NCBI GenBank assembly: GCA_946480815.1
Contig: CAMLLB010000026.1
Coordinates: 1-52,524 of the forward strand
Reading direction: 5' to 3'
Origin: an uncultured Flavobacteriales bacterium
GTDB taxonomy: Bacteria > Bacteroidota > Bacteroidia > Flavobacteriales > Crocinitomicaceae
Length of the DNA stretch: 52,524 nucleotides
The notes under the pieces are model-generated. The model ran no database searches, had not been told where the DNA came from, and saw nothing but the letters and a program-made list of their open reading frames with translations. This document shows positions 24,130-33,193 of this stretch, piece after piece. Positions within the stretch are counted from its first letter, which is position 1. Each line of letters begins with the position of its first letter. Position numbers and translations under genes: made by a program.

Positions 24130-26502
24130 CTATTTTCCAACACGACCGGCCTCACCGGTTGCATTTGTGCTATGCTGGTTCACGCTTAGTTTGTTATTCC
24201 CGAATTTAAAGGAACATGAAAAACGAACAGATTGAATATCATAATAAAAATCATCCTTCACAACAGTTTGATTTGTTCGGGTAGTTGTCTTAAACCTCAA
24301 TATGCGGAACGGATCACTTATGGTGAGTTTCAGGGAAATCCGATTCTTTAACAGATTTTTAGCCAATGAGAGTCCCATATATGGATATTGGACATTCCGT
24401 GTAATGTTTTGGAACGAAGGACTCACATAGAAGCCGTAAACTTTTAAAGTCAAACTTTCACGCTTGTCCAATACAAAACTGAAATCCAAATTACACATAC
24501 CCATGACGTTATTAAGGCTTTGGCGTTCAATAGTCTGCGTAACCATTGTATTAGAGACATTGCCAAGTACCATGGCGTCTATCGTAATGCGCTTTTTGAT
24601 CATTTTGTAATAACTGATCACGAATGTTACCGACCGGCTTGAATATAAATTCGCATAGGTGGTTTGCTGCAGCTGCGTGACATTATCAAAAACAGTTACG
24701 CTGGTTGTGCCTTTCAATCCATAATCCAGGTACAGGTTCATTGTAAAATCCTTCACGCTCGTTGTAATCGACATTGAATGATAGACAGACGGTTTTAATA
24801 AAGGATTCCCCACTTTGTAACTGAAATTGGACGTATAATAGCGGAAAGGATTCAGCTCATCATACCCGGGACGGTTAAAGCTCCTGGAATAGGAAAAATT
24901 CCAGGTATTCCCTTTTTTGGTTTCGTACATTGCGAAAACTTTGGGGACCAACTGGAAGTAATTGTTCTTCGTTTGGAATCCGGTAGTTGGAGATTCTCCC
25001 AAATACATGGTATTCTCCCCTCTTATTCCCAATTGAAAGGACCAGCTTTTGATTTTCCAGTCCACACTTGCATATCCTGCCTGAATGTGTTCAAAATAGC
25101 TAAACGCATTGCTTTTCAGCGTATCAGCTGTTTCCGGATCGGAAAGATTGTTGAACACCGACAAGTCATTCCTGCTATCGGTATAAGAATAACGTGCTCC
25201 CAGGTTCAGCGTGATTTTGTTGACCGGATGCACGTAATCCAATCCACCGGATAAAAAATTCGCGTTTGCCGACAAACGATTGGTTTGAGAACTCAATGAA
25301 TCCGCCTGACCGGTATTGTAATATTCGGTTTCGTAATTGATCCGCTGTCGATTGTGGTAATTCGTATAATCAACATTAAAGTCCAGTTTTCTCCCGGTGC
25401 TGTCCAGGTTTTTCGTCAAACTAACATTCACCGAACTTTTTCCATTATCCGATACGTCTTTCGTTTCATTATTGATCAAGCCAAACAGCGAACCGGAACT
25501 TGCTCTTTTTTCGATCCCGCTTTGGCTGTTATATGAGTATCTGCTAAAACCGGTAAAACCCAGGATACCGATCTCTGTCCTTGAATTCAGTTGATAATTC
25601 ATTCCGAACGATCCTCTGAAATCCCGGTACTCAGACAAGTTCGTACTATGCTCATCCCATTGAAGCGTATCAAAATCGATCTGTTTTTCACCTGTTGGCC
25701 GGGATTTATTGTTACTGAAACTTGCATTGGTATACAAACTGAATTTTCCTTTCCGGTAGGCATAATTGCCTGAAGCTTCCTGCTGGGAATAAAAGCGTTG
25801 TCCAATCTCTCCGTTAACACTTCCTTTGCTCAACCTGCTTTTTGAACCGACGGCTAGTTTTATGTTGATCAATCCGCCCCGAACAGAAGCTGCATATTTG
25901 ACAGGAGGAATCGGGATGATCTCAATAAACTGAATATCTCCCGCCGGAATGGAACGAATGAAGGAAATCAGGGATATACCCTCCAAAGGGATCAGTTTGT
26001 CATTAAGCATTACCTGGGCTGGCTGCCCATTGGCTAATTTGATCGTATTCCCACTGATGTAAACTCCCGGTGCAAACTCGATTACATCAGAAGCATTTCC
26101 ACCAACCAGTGCAGGAATATCGGCAGGATTAAAAATGGTACGGTCTGCTTTTCGGATGATCATCGGTTGTTTTGCAACAATGACAACATCGTCCAAAGCT
26201 CCTTCTTCATTAATCGTTAAATCAAAAACGGTATTACCATTGACGGTCACTATGGTATCGACGGACTTGAACGGAACTTTGATGTGTAATTGATAATTCC
26301 CATTAGTCAGGTTGTCAAATTCAAAACGCCCCAGGGAATCAGCGTCAATGGTTTGAACATTGACAGAATCCTTTCCGAGAACAAGCTTACAATATGTAAA
26401 CGAAACGCCTGATGAACCGGAAATTTTCCCGGTTAGATTAAACTGCGCCTGCAAACAAACAGGGAGCAAAAGAAATAAGAGACATGCGGTTAGTAATTTC
26501 AT
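24130..26502 (-). CDS. Outer membrane beta-barrel receptor (TonB-dependent-like)
   Basis: A 790-residue protein with a signal peptide (about 1-20, ending LQAQ), a carboxypeptidase-regulatory-like beta domain (about 22-95), a plug-like domain (about 115-205) and a long beta-barrel. This is the outer membrane beta-barrel family typical of Bacteroidota (OMP_b-brl_3 type). Barrel-type strands rich in Tyr/Asn/Ser continue to the C terminus, which has a short hydrophilic tail (TGEAGRVGK) rather than a terminal aromatic. The substrate is unknown and no lipoprotein partner is adjacent. It is divergent from hemN. Confidence 0.85.
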   Translation of the reverse strand: MKLLTACLLFLLLPVCLQAQFNLTGKISGSSGVSFTYCKLVLGKDSVNVQTIDADSLGRFEFDNLTNGNYQLHIKVPFKSVDTIVTVNGNTVFDLTINEEGALDDVVIVAKQPMIIRKADRTIFNPADIPALVGGNASDVIEFAPGVYISGNTIKLANGQPAQVMLNDKLIPLEGISLISFIRSIPAGDIQFIEIIPIPPVKYAASVRGGLINIKLAVGSKSRLSKGSVNGEIGQRFYSQQEASGNYAYRKGKFSLYTNASFSNNKSRPTGEKQIDFDTLQWDEHSTNLSEYRDFRGSFGMNYQLNSRTEIGILGFTGFSRYSYNSQSGIEKRASSGSLFGLINNETKDVSDNGKSSVNVSLTKNLDSTGRKLDFNVDYTNYHNRQRINYETEYYNTGQADSLSSQTNRLSANANFLSGGLDYVHPVNKITLNLGARYSYTDSRNDLSVFNNLSDPETADTLKSNAFSYFEHIQAGYASVDWKIKSWSFQLGIRGENTMYLGESPTTGFQTKNNYFQLVPKVFAMYETKKGNTWNFSYSRSFNRPGYDELNPFRYYTSNFSYKVGNPLLKPSVYHSMSITTSVKDFTMNLYLDYGLKGTTSVTVFDNVTQLQQTTYANLYSSRSVTFVISYYKMIKKRITIDAMVLGNVSNTMVTQTIERQSLNNVMGMCNLDFSFVLDKRESLTLKVYGFYVSPSFQNITRNVQYPYMGLSLAKNLLKNRISLKLTISDPFRILRFKTTTRTNQTVVKDDFYYDIQSVRFSCSFKFGNNKLSVNQHSTNATGEAGRVGK

Positions 26503-26543
26503 CTGGTTGGTAATAAGGAGTTTTCAAGGATAATCAAAAAAAC

Positions 26544-26608
26544 TGAATGATGGTACAGTGAAAGGTGACGCACATCATTTTTTTAGTATTTACTACGACC
26601 TAGTTTTG
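26544..26608 (+). promoter_or_regulatory. Fnr/Crp-type tandem-box promoter of hemN-ccoI
   Basis: Distal box TGAATGATGGTA (26544-26555, right half degenerate), proximal box TGACGCACATCA (26566-26577), 22 bp apart, and -7 element TAGTTTTG (26601-26608). The proximal centre is 36.5 nt from the last G of the -7 element, so near -41.5 if transcription starts 5 nt further on. Same 65-bp layout as five other promoters in the window. Confidence 0.8.
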
Positions 26609-26620
26609 CAAAAAAAAGCC

Positions 26621-27976
26621 ATGACAAATACCGGTCTGATTGCAAAATACAATATTCCCGGCCCCAGATATACTTCTTATCCGACTGTTCCCTATTGGAA
26701 TATACAGCAATGGGAGATTAATACCTGGTGCGAACTGATCAAAGCTTCGCAACAGGATGAACCGGTAAAACAACTGGCTTTATACATTCACCTTCCCTAC
26801 TGTGATTCGCTTTGTACCTTTTGCGGATGTCATAAACACATTACCACCAACCATGCGGTAGAAAGCAGGTATATTGACGCTGTATTAAAAGAATGGGAAC
26901 TTATATCGGGATCGCTCGACAAACATTCACGCATTCAAGAACTTCACCTGGGTGGTGGAACCCCGACCTTCTTTTCACCGGAAGAATTGAAGCGTTTGAT
27001 TGAAGGGATCAAACGTGTTTTTCCCTTTACGACGGAAGCCGAATTAAGCTTTGAAGCTCATCCCAATTCCACCACTTTATCCCATTTGCAAGTGTTGCAT
27101 GAGCAAGGATTCCGTAGAGTCAGTTTTGGGATCCAGGATTATACTCCGGTTGTTCAGAAAGCAATTCACCGGATCCAATCATTTGAGCAGGTTAAAACCT
27201 GTCACCAAAACGCAAAAGCAGTTGGATTCAATGCGATTTCCCACGACCTGGTTTATGGCCTGCCCAAACAAACAATCGATGGATTTCAGGATACCATTCA
27301 ACGAACTTTGGAACTAAGACCGGAACGGATTTCATTGTATTCCTATGCACATGTTCCCTGGATAAAAGGAACCGGACAAAGAGGTTATAATGAGTCGGAT
27401 CTTCCCGGTCCGGATTTAAAGCGTCAACTCTACGAACTATCCAGGCAAATCCTTGTTTCAAATGGTTACGTGGAAATCGGCATGGACCATTTTGCACTGC
27501 CATCTGATCCTTTAGCGATCGCTGCAAAGGAACACCGATTGCATCGTAATTTCATGGGATATACAACCAACTCCTCCAATTTATTGATCGGGCTTGGAAT
27601 GTCTGCGATTTCGGAGTGTAAATTCGGTTTTGCTCAAAATGAAAAAAAGACCGAACGCTACCTGGAAGGAATCGAAAACGGTCAATTACCAATTACACGG
27701 GGCCATCGGATGAGTACTCCTGATATGGAGATCCGCCGGCATATTTTGAACCTGATGTGCCGTTTTGAGACGGAAATCCCGAAAGAAACTTTATTGAACC
27801 GTTTGGAACTTGAATTGCAATTATCAGAACTCATTTCAGACGGGTTAGTCGAATGGAAACAAGATGTCATCCGCATTCTTCCTAAGGGAATTCCCTTTGT
27901 CAGGAATTGTTGCATGGCGTTCGATGCTTATTTAAAGGATCAAAATCCGGTGAAACAATTCAGCATGACCATTTAA
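26621..27976 (+). CDS. hemN: Oxygen-independent coproporphyrinogen III oxidase
   Basis: 451 residues from the ATG at 26621; an upstream GTG at 26558 would read through the promoter boxes and -7 element, so I reject it. Radical SAM cysteines C61-x3-C65-x2-C68 followed by C70 (CDSLCTFCGC), the GGGTP motif, and an N terminus NIPGPRYTSYPTVP typical of HemN. It makes protoporphyrinogen IX without oxygen, for haem supply under low oxygen, which fits the cbb3 oxidase genes downstream. It is 24 bp from ccoI and probably co-transcribed with it. Confidence 0.95.
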   Translation: MTNTGLIAKYNIPGPRYTSYPTVPYWNIQQWEINTWCELIKASQQDEPVKQLALYIHLPYCDSLCTFCGCHKHITTNHAVESRYIDAVLKEWELISGSLDKHSRIQELHLGGGTPTFFSPEELKRLIEGIKRVFPFTTEAELSFEAHPNSTTLSHLQVLHEQGFRRVSFGIQDYTPVVQKAIHRIQSFEQVKTCHQNAKAVGFNAISHDLVYGLPKQTIDGFQDTIQRTLELRPERISLYSYAHVPWIKGTGQRGYNESDLPGPDLKRQLYELSRQILVSNGYVEIGMDHFALPSDPLAIAAKEHRLHRNFMGYTTNSSNLLIGLGMSAISECKFGFAQNEKKTERYLEGIENGQLPITRGHRMSTPDMEIRRHILNLMCRFETEIPKETLLNRLELELQLSELISDGLVEWKQDVIRILPKGIPFVRNCCMAFDAYLKDQNPVKQFSMTI

Positions 27977-28000
27977 TTGAATAGTTAGAAAGGAAATCCT

Positions 28001-30388
28001 ATGCAAAATCCAACAGAAGAAACAACGTGCTATCATTGTCATGACGTCTTGCCGAAAACTATTTTCTATGCTGATCAACACGCCTTTTGCTGTAATGGTT
28101 GCAAACAGGTCTATCAATTACTCTCTGCGCATTCACTTGGAGCTTATTACGATCAGGATTACCAGGCCGGAATTCGTCCAAACCACGTACCTGAAGAAGT
28201 TTTCTCTGTATTGGACGATGAAGAATTACGTAAGAAATATATTGATTTCCAGGAAGGTCATACTGTAAAGATCACACTGCATCTGCCGCAAATTCATTGC
28301 GCCAGTTGTATCTTCCTCCTGGAACACCTGCATCGTTTAAATGAGGGGATTTTGCGCTCCACCATTCACTTTCCCAAGAAGACAGCTACAATTACCATTA
28401 ACAGTGAACAAATCAAACTTTCGGAACTGGCTTTATTACTGACTAAAATCGGCTACGAACCGAATTTCAAGGCAATTGATAAATCGACCGGTACTTTTAA
28501 CAAGCGGCTTTTGTTCCAATTGGGAATCGCCGGTTTTGCTTTCGGAAGTATTATGTTATGGAGTTTTCCTGAATATTTGGGGATCGATCATACATATTCC
28601 GGGATCCGGAATTTAAGTTCTTACCTTTCATTTGCAGTATCTATTCCGGTACTTCTCTTTTCTGCACAGGATTATTTCAAATCAGCCATTGCAGGAATCC
28701 GTATGCGCAGCCTGAATCTGGATATTCCAATTGCCATCGGGATTCTTGCGCTTTACATCCGGAGTTGTGTTGCCATTTTCAGTAATGATGGTCCCGGTTA
28801 CATGGATTCCTTTGCAGCATTCATTTTCTTCCTTCTAATTGGAAAATGGTTCCAGGGAAAAACCTATCAATGGCTGTCTTTTGAACGCGATTTCAGGTCC
28901 TATTTCCCGGTTGCAGTTATCAAAAGAACAACTGATGGTACAATCCTCTGCCCGATTGATGAATTGCAAGTCGGGGATGAAATTTCTATCCGGAATGAAG
29001 AGATCATTCCCTGCGATTGCATTTTACTTTCGGAAAAAGCTACGCTTGATTATAGTTTTGTAAGCGGAGAAGCAGATTGGATCGAAAAGAAAACCGGCGA
29101 TTTGTTGTATGCCGGAGGAAAAAGTATCGGAGAAACCATTCAACTGGTCGTTTCAAAGACCACGGAACGAAGTATTTTAACACAGTTGTGGAACGACGGA
29201 CATTCTAAGAAAACAGAACTATTCTTTCAAACCCGGCAAGACCGGATTTCGAAATACTTTATTGCTGCCGTAATCGGGTTAGCATTAATCGCTTCCATTG
29301 CCTGGATTTTCATTGATCCGGTCCAGATTCCCGAGATCGTCACTGCAATCCTGATAGTGGCGTGCCCCTGTGCCTTGGCGCTATCCGTTCCTTTTGTCTA
29401 TGGGAACATGTTACGTGTCCTGGGTAAAAAGGGATTTTATCTTCGAAACACCGCAATTATCGAACGGATCCAACAATGCAATTACCTGGTATTTGATAAA
29501 ACAGGAACATTAACGGAACAAGATCATAAACAGATCCAATATACAGGTAAAACACTTTCCGAAACCGAAAAGCAGGCCCTTTTCCAAATGACAAAGTACG
29601 CTGTCCATCCCTATGCAAAGGCTATTCACGAACTGCTTTCAGAACAGGTTACCGACCTCCATTCAAATGAAACCGCTCTTGAACTCCCGGGAAAAGGGAT
29701 TTCTTTTAAGACATTCCAGTTAGGCTCCTCTGCTTTTATCGGGTTGGAAGAACAAAACAATGACGAATCTGTTGTTTATTTTGCTGCTGATGGGAAGTTA
29801 CTGGGAACATTCAAATTCCAATCAAGATTACGGACCCAACTGAAAGAATTGGTCCAAAACCTGGCGCCAAACTATCGGCTGGCTGTTATTTCAGGTGATA
29901 AACCAAAAGATTCGGATCTTTTGAAAACCATCTTCCCGCCTGAAACCAAATTCTATTTCGAACAACAGCCACTTCAGAAAAAGGAATTCATTCAGCGCTT
30001 ACAGGCAAATGGACATTATACATTAATGATCGGGGATGGATTAAACGATGCTGGAGCTTTAAACGAAGCCTTTGTTGGAATTGCCCTTTCAGAAGACCTG
30101 GTTCGTTTCACGCCTGCTTCGGATGCGATTTTGAAAGCAGAAAATCTCAAATATTTAGCTTCCTATTTCCATTATATCCGAAAAGGAAAAGCTTTCCTGC
30201 GTGTCTGTTTTGCATTTTCACTTTGTTACAATTTAACAGGAATCGGTTTTGCTGTAAGCGGGCAGCTAACTCCATTCGTTGCAACCATCCTCATGCCTTT
30301 GAGTTCTATAACCGTTGTTGGATTGGCCACCTTTCTTACCCTTCGAAAAAAGCTTCCTCCAACGGATTTCGTTTCAACGAAAGCTTAA
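28001..30388 (+). CDS. ccoI: Copper-type P1B ATPase for cbb3 oxidase assembly (CcoI/FixI)
   Basis: A 795-residue P-type ATPase. The N terminus has a Cys-rich zinc-ribbon-like domain (C10, C13, C30, C31, C34) and an HMA-like CxxC (C100, C103). Then come transmembrane helices, the SGE (not TGE) actuator loop near 355, CPC at 455-457, the phosphorylation motif DKTGTLTE with D499 and GDGLND near the C-terminal helices. This layout is CcoI, which delivers copper to cbb3 oxidase assembly. It is preceded by hemN and followed by a separate promoter for ccoS. Confidence 0.93.
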   Translation: MQNPTEETTCYHCHDVLPKTIFYADQHAFCCNGCKQVYQLLSAHSLGAYYDQDYQAGIRPNHVPEEVFSVLDDEELRKKYIDFQEGHTVKITLHLPQIHCASCIFLLEHLHRLNEGILRSTIHFPKKTATITINSEQIKLSELALLLTKIGYEPNFKAIDKSTGTFNKRLLFQLGIAGFAFGSIMLWSFPEYLGIDHTYSGIRNLSSYLSFAVSIPVLLFSAQDYFKSAIAGIRMRSLNLDIPIAIGILALYIRSCVAIFSNDGPGYMDSFAAFIFFLLIGKWFQGKTYQWLSFERDFRSYFPVAVIKRTTDGTILCPIDELQVGDEISIRNEEIIPCDCILLSEKATLDYSFVSGEADWIEKKTGDLLYAGGKSIGETIQLVVSKTTERSILTQLWNDGHSKKTELFFQTRQDRISKYFIAAVIGLALIASIAWIFIDPVQIPEIVTAILIVACPCALALSVPFVYGNMLRVLGKKGFYLRNTAIIERIQQCNYLVFDKTGTLTEQDHKQIQYTGKTLSETEKQALFQMTKYAVHPYAKAIHELLSEQVTDLHSNETALELPGKGISFKTFQLGSSAFIGLEEQNNDESVVYFAADGKLLGTFKFQSRLRTQLKELVQNLAPNYRLAVISGDKPKDSDLLKTIFPPETKFYFEQQPLQKKEFIQRLQANGHYTLMIGDGLNDAGALNEAFVGIALSEDLVRFTPASDAILKAENLKYLASYFHYIRKGKAFLRVCFAFSLCYNLTGIGFAVSGQLTPFVATILMPLSSITVVGLATFLTLRKKLPPTDFVSTKA

Positions 30389-30570
30389 TAAAAGCGGCTC
30401 TGAGACATTCTTCAAAGGGCGATTGACTAATAACACGCACACAGCTCCTATTTGAAGATCTTACTTTTATCCGCCGCGGCAGACCAAAAAGTAAGCAAAA
30501 AGGTCCAGGCCGGTACTCGAAAGCTGGAAATCTCCCTTCAAGGGTGAGAAATGTGTCAACGATAAAAACA
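30389..30570. other. Intergenic region between ccoI and the cco promoter
   Basis: No convincing gene. It includes GACCAAAAAGTAAGCAAAAA (about 30481-30500), a sequence I recall from many Bacteroidota intergenic regions, and an imperfect TCTCCCTT/AAGGGTGAGA hairpin near 30530-30549 that might end the hemN-ccoI transcript. It is followed directly by the tandem-box promoter. Confidence 0.4.
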
Positions 30571-30635
30571 TGATATAAATCAGCTTTTACCATTACCTAT
30601 GTCATATTTTACCTAAGCCTTAGTCCTGTTCTTTG
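30571..30635 (+). promoter_or_regulatory. Fnr/Crp-type tandem-box promoter of the cco operon
   Basis: Distal box TGATATAAATCA (30571-30582), proximal box TTACCTATGTCA (30593-30604, left half one mismatch), 22 bp apart. The -7 candidate GTTCTTTG (30628-30635) keeps only the TTTG half. The layout matches the other five promoters exactly. The predicted start of transcription falls at or next to the ccoS ATG (30640), so the transcript may be leaderless or use ATG 30646. Confidence 0.72.
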
Positions 30636-30639
30636 CATT

Positions 30640-30837
30640 ATGGGAATGATCTACATAATGCTAATTGTAAGCCTCTGCCTCGCAGTGTTTTTCTTAGTTA
30701 TTTTTCTTTGGGCTGCCAAAACCGGACAGTACGACGATGATTATTCTCCAAGCGTCCGCATTCTCTATGAGGATGATTCCACTAACGAAATAAATCAAAA
30801 CAACGATGGAAATAGAAACAGTAAAGTACGACAATAG
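30640..30837 (+). CDS. ccoS: cbb3 oxidase assembly protein CcoS
   Basis: A 65-residue protein with one transmembrane helix (about 4-25) followed by the CcoS tail pattern WAAKTGQYDDDYSPSVRILYED. CcoS is required for cofactor insertion into cbb3 oxidase. ATG 30640 gives MGMIYIM; 30646 and 30658 are alternative starts. It overlaps ccoN-ccoO by 32 bp in another frame, so translation is probably coupled. Confidence 0.93.
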   Translation: MGMIYIMLIVSLCLAVFFLVIFLWAAKTGQYDDDYSPSVRILYEDDSTNEINQNNDGNRNSKVRQ

Positions 30838-32992
30838 GATTGTCAAAAATTTTGCATTCGCTACAATTCTTTGGGGAGTTATCGGAATGCTGGTTGGGTT
30901 AATTGCCGCCTTACAATTAGCCTTTCCTGAATTTTTTAATGATTATTTAGGATTCAGATACATTTCGTTTGGTAGAATCAGACCGTTGCATACCAATGCA
31001 GTGATCTTTGCCTTTGTAGGAAACGGGATTTTCATGGGAGTTTATTACTCGCTCCAGCGCCTGTTAAAAACGCGTATGTGGAGCGATAAACTCAGTTATT
31101 TGAACTTTTGGGGATGGCAATTCATCATTGTTTGTGCCGTTTTAACCTTACCTTTCGGAATCAGCTCCAGCAAGGAATACGCGGAACTGGAATGGTGGAT
31201 TGATATTCTGATCGCCATTATTTGGGTCCTCTTCGGATGGAACATGTTCGCTACCATTCTCAATCGCCGGGTAAAACATTTATACGTTGCTATTTGGTTC
31301 TACATAGCCACTTTCGTGACTGTTGCCATGCTGCACATCTTTAATTCATTTGAATTACCGATCTCTTTCCTGAAAAGTTATTCCTGGTATGCAGGTGTTC
31401 AGGACGCACTGGTGCAATGGTGGTACGGACACAATGCTGTGGCTTTCTTCCTGACAACGCCTTACCTGGGATTAATGTATTACTTTGTTCCAAAAGCTGC
31501 CAATCGCCCGGTATATTCCTACCGTTTGTCAATCATTCACTTTTGGGCACTGATTTTCATTTACATCTGGGCCGGACCTCATCACCTGCTGTATACTTCT
31601 CTTCCTGATTGGGCCCAAAGCTTAGGTGTCGTATTTTCCGTGATGCTTGTGGCTCCTTCCTGGGGTGGAATGTTAAACGGACTTTTGACACTTCGCGGTG
31701 CATGGGATCGTGTCCGGGATGATGTGATGCTGAAATTCATGGTTGTTGCCCTGACTTGTTATGGTATGGCCACTTTTGAGGGACCACTTCTTTCATTGAA
31801 ATCCGTAAACATGCTTTCTCACTTTACAGACTGGACCATTGCCCACGTGCATGTTGGCGGACTTGGCTGGAACGGAATGATGACTTTCGGGTTGATTTAC
31901 TGGTTGATCCCTAAAATGTTTAAAACGGAATTGTACTCCAGAAAATTGGCCAACCAGCATTTCTGGATTGCGACACTGGGAATTATTCTCTATGCGGTTC
32001 CGATGTATATCGCAGGATTTATGCAAGGCTTAAGCTGGCAGCATTTCAACCCGGACGGAACCTTGGTCCACAAAGACTTTTTAGAGATTGTGATCGATAT
32101 GAAACCGTATTACATTCTGAGATCAATCGGAGGATTGTTGTTTATCATCGGAGCTTTGATGCTTGTTTACAATATCATTAAAACAGTAAAAGCAGGTTCC
32201 TTTTCTGCGGATGAAGCTGTTGAAGTGACTGTTGAAAGAGCACATGCAACTAAAAGCAAGGAATATTGGCATCGGAAAATCGAAGGAAAACCGGTTCGTT
32301 TCATGCTTCTCAGCATTCTGGTGGTTGCAATTGGCGGTTTAGCTGAAATTATCCCAACCATTGCAGTTAAATCCAATGTACCGACAATCAGCAGCGTGAA
32401 ACCTTATTCTCCGCTGGAATTAGAAGGCCGGGACATTTATATCCGCGAAGGATGCAACAACTGCCACTCTCAAATGATCCGTCCATTGCGTTTTGAAACT
32501 GCCCGATACGCACCTACTCCTGAGAGCGGTGGTTACACCAAAGCAGGTGAACACGTCTACGACCATCCATTTTTATGGGGTTCCAAAAGAACAGGTCCGG
32601 ATTTGGCACGGGAAGGAGGATTGCGTGGAAACCTGTGGCATTACAAACACATGATCGATCCGAAAGGTTTATCTCCAGGTTCCGTAATGCCGGCATATCC
32701 CTGGCTAAAAGAAGACGATCTGGATACCGATCTGTTACCACATAAAATTGAAGCAATGCAAACGCTTGGTGTTCCTTATCCTAAAGGATATGCCCAAAAG
32801 GCACAAGCTGATTTGGACAAACAATCCATCGAAATCGCACGGGACATTGTTGAAAACACACCTGAAATTGCATTGAACGGACAGGATAAAGATGCAAAAA
32901 TCAATGAATTGAAACGCAAAGAGATCATTGCATTAATTGCCTATCTGCAGCGAATGGGAACCGATATCAAAGTGAAAAAAACGAATAAATAG
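30806..32992 (+). CDS. ccoNO: Fused cbb3 oxidase subunits I/II (CcoN-CcoO)
   Basis: A 728-residue fusion. Residues about 1-480 are the haem-copper oxidase catalytic subunit CcoN, with its many helices and His ligands (for example HTNAVIF near the N terminus and WWYGHNAVAFFL). About 495-728 is CcoO, anchored by one helix, with a covalent haem c site C550-x2-C553-H554 in EGCNNCHSQMIRP. The fusion is common in Bacteroidota. It is the terminal oxidase for low oxygen. Confidence 0.95.
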   Translation: MEIETVKYDNRIVKNFAFATILWGVIGMLVGLIAALQLAFPEFFNDYLGFRYISFGRIRPLHTNAVIFAFVGNGIFMGVYYSLQRLLKTRMWSDKLSYLNFWGWQFIIVCAVLTLPFGISSSKEYAELEWWIDILIAIIWVLFGWNMFATILNRRVKHLYVAIWFYIATFVTVAMLHIFNSFELPISFLKSYSWYAGVQDALVQWWYGHNAVAFFLTTPYLGLMYYFVPKAANRPVYSYRLSIIHFWALIFIYIWAGPHHLLYTSLPDWAQSLGVVFSVMLVAPSWGGMLNGLLTLRGAWDRVRDDVMLKFMVVALTCYGMATFEGPLLSLKSVNMLSHFTDWTIAHVHVGGLGWNGMMTFGLIYWLIPKMFKTELYSRKLANQHFWIATLGIILYAVPMYIAGFMQGLSWQHFNPDGTLVHKDFLEIVIDMKPYYILRSIGGLLFIIGALMLVYNIIKTVKAGSFSADEAVEVTVERAHATKSKEYWHRKIEGKPVRFMLLSILVVAIGGLAEIIPTIAVKSNVPTISSVKPYSPLELEGRDIYIREGCNNCHSQMIRPLRFETARYAPTPESGGYTKAGEHVYDHPFLWGSKRTGPDLAREGGLRGNLWHYKHMIDPKGLSPGSVMPAYPWLKEDDLDTDLLPHKIEAMQTLGVPYPKGYAQKAQADLDKQSIEIARDIVENTPEIALNGQDKDAKINELKRKEIIALIAYLQRMGTDIKVKKTNK

Positions 32993-32995
32993 GTT

Positions 32996-33193
32996 ATGTT
33001 ACGATTTATAAAACATCATTTAGCAAGCGAGTCAGGAGTAGAATTCTACGGTATATTTTCCCTGATGATTTTTGTCCTCTTCTTCCTGATCGTACTCATT
33101 CGTATCTGGAAGATGAAAAAATCGACCATCGAAGAATTAAGCAGCATTCCGCTTAGTCCTGATGATTTAACTCCACAAAATGAAAGACCATGA
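32996..33193 (+). CDS. ccoQ: CcoQ-like small cbb3 subunit
   Basis: A 65-residue protein with one transmembrane helix (about 18-40) and a short hydrophilic tail. Its position between ccoNO (3-bp gap) and ccoP (ATGA overlap) is typical of CcoQ. The sequence itself is poorly conserved in this family, so the call is mainly contextual. Confidence 0.75.
   Translation: MLRFIKHHLASESGVEFYGIFSLMIFVLFFLIVLIRIWKMKKSTIEELSSIPLSPDDLTPQNERP

Noticed and set aside
26503..26557. hemN boxes also driving the divergent receptor gene
   Set aside because: The best minus-strand -7 candidate is not at the 36.5-nt distance from a box centre.
26558..26620. Upstream GTG start for hemN
   Set aside because: It would translate through the proximal box and -7 element; HemN homology begins right after ATG 26621.
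30336..30593. 85-codon minus-strand frame across the ccoI 3' end
   Set aside because: It overlaps ccoI antisense and an intergenic stretch common in Bacteroidota; such frames are well-known spurious calls.
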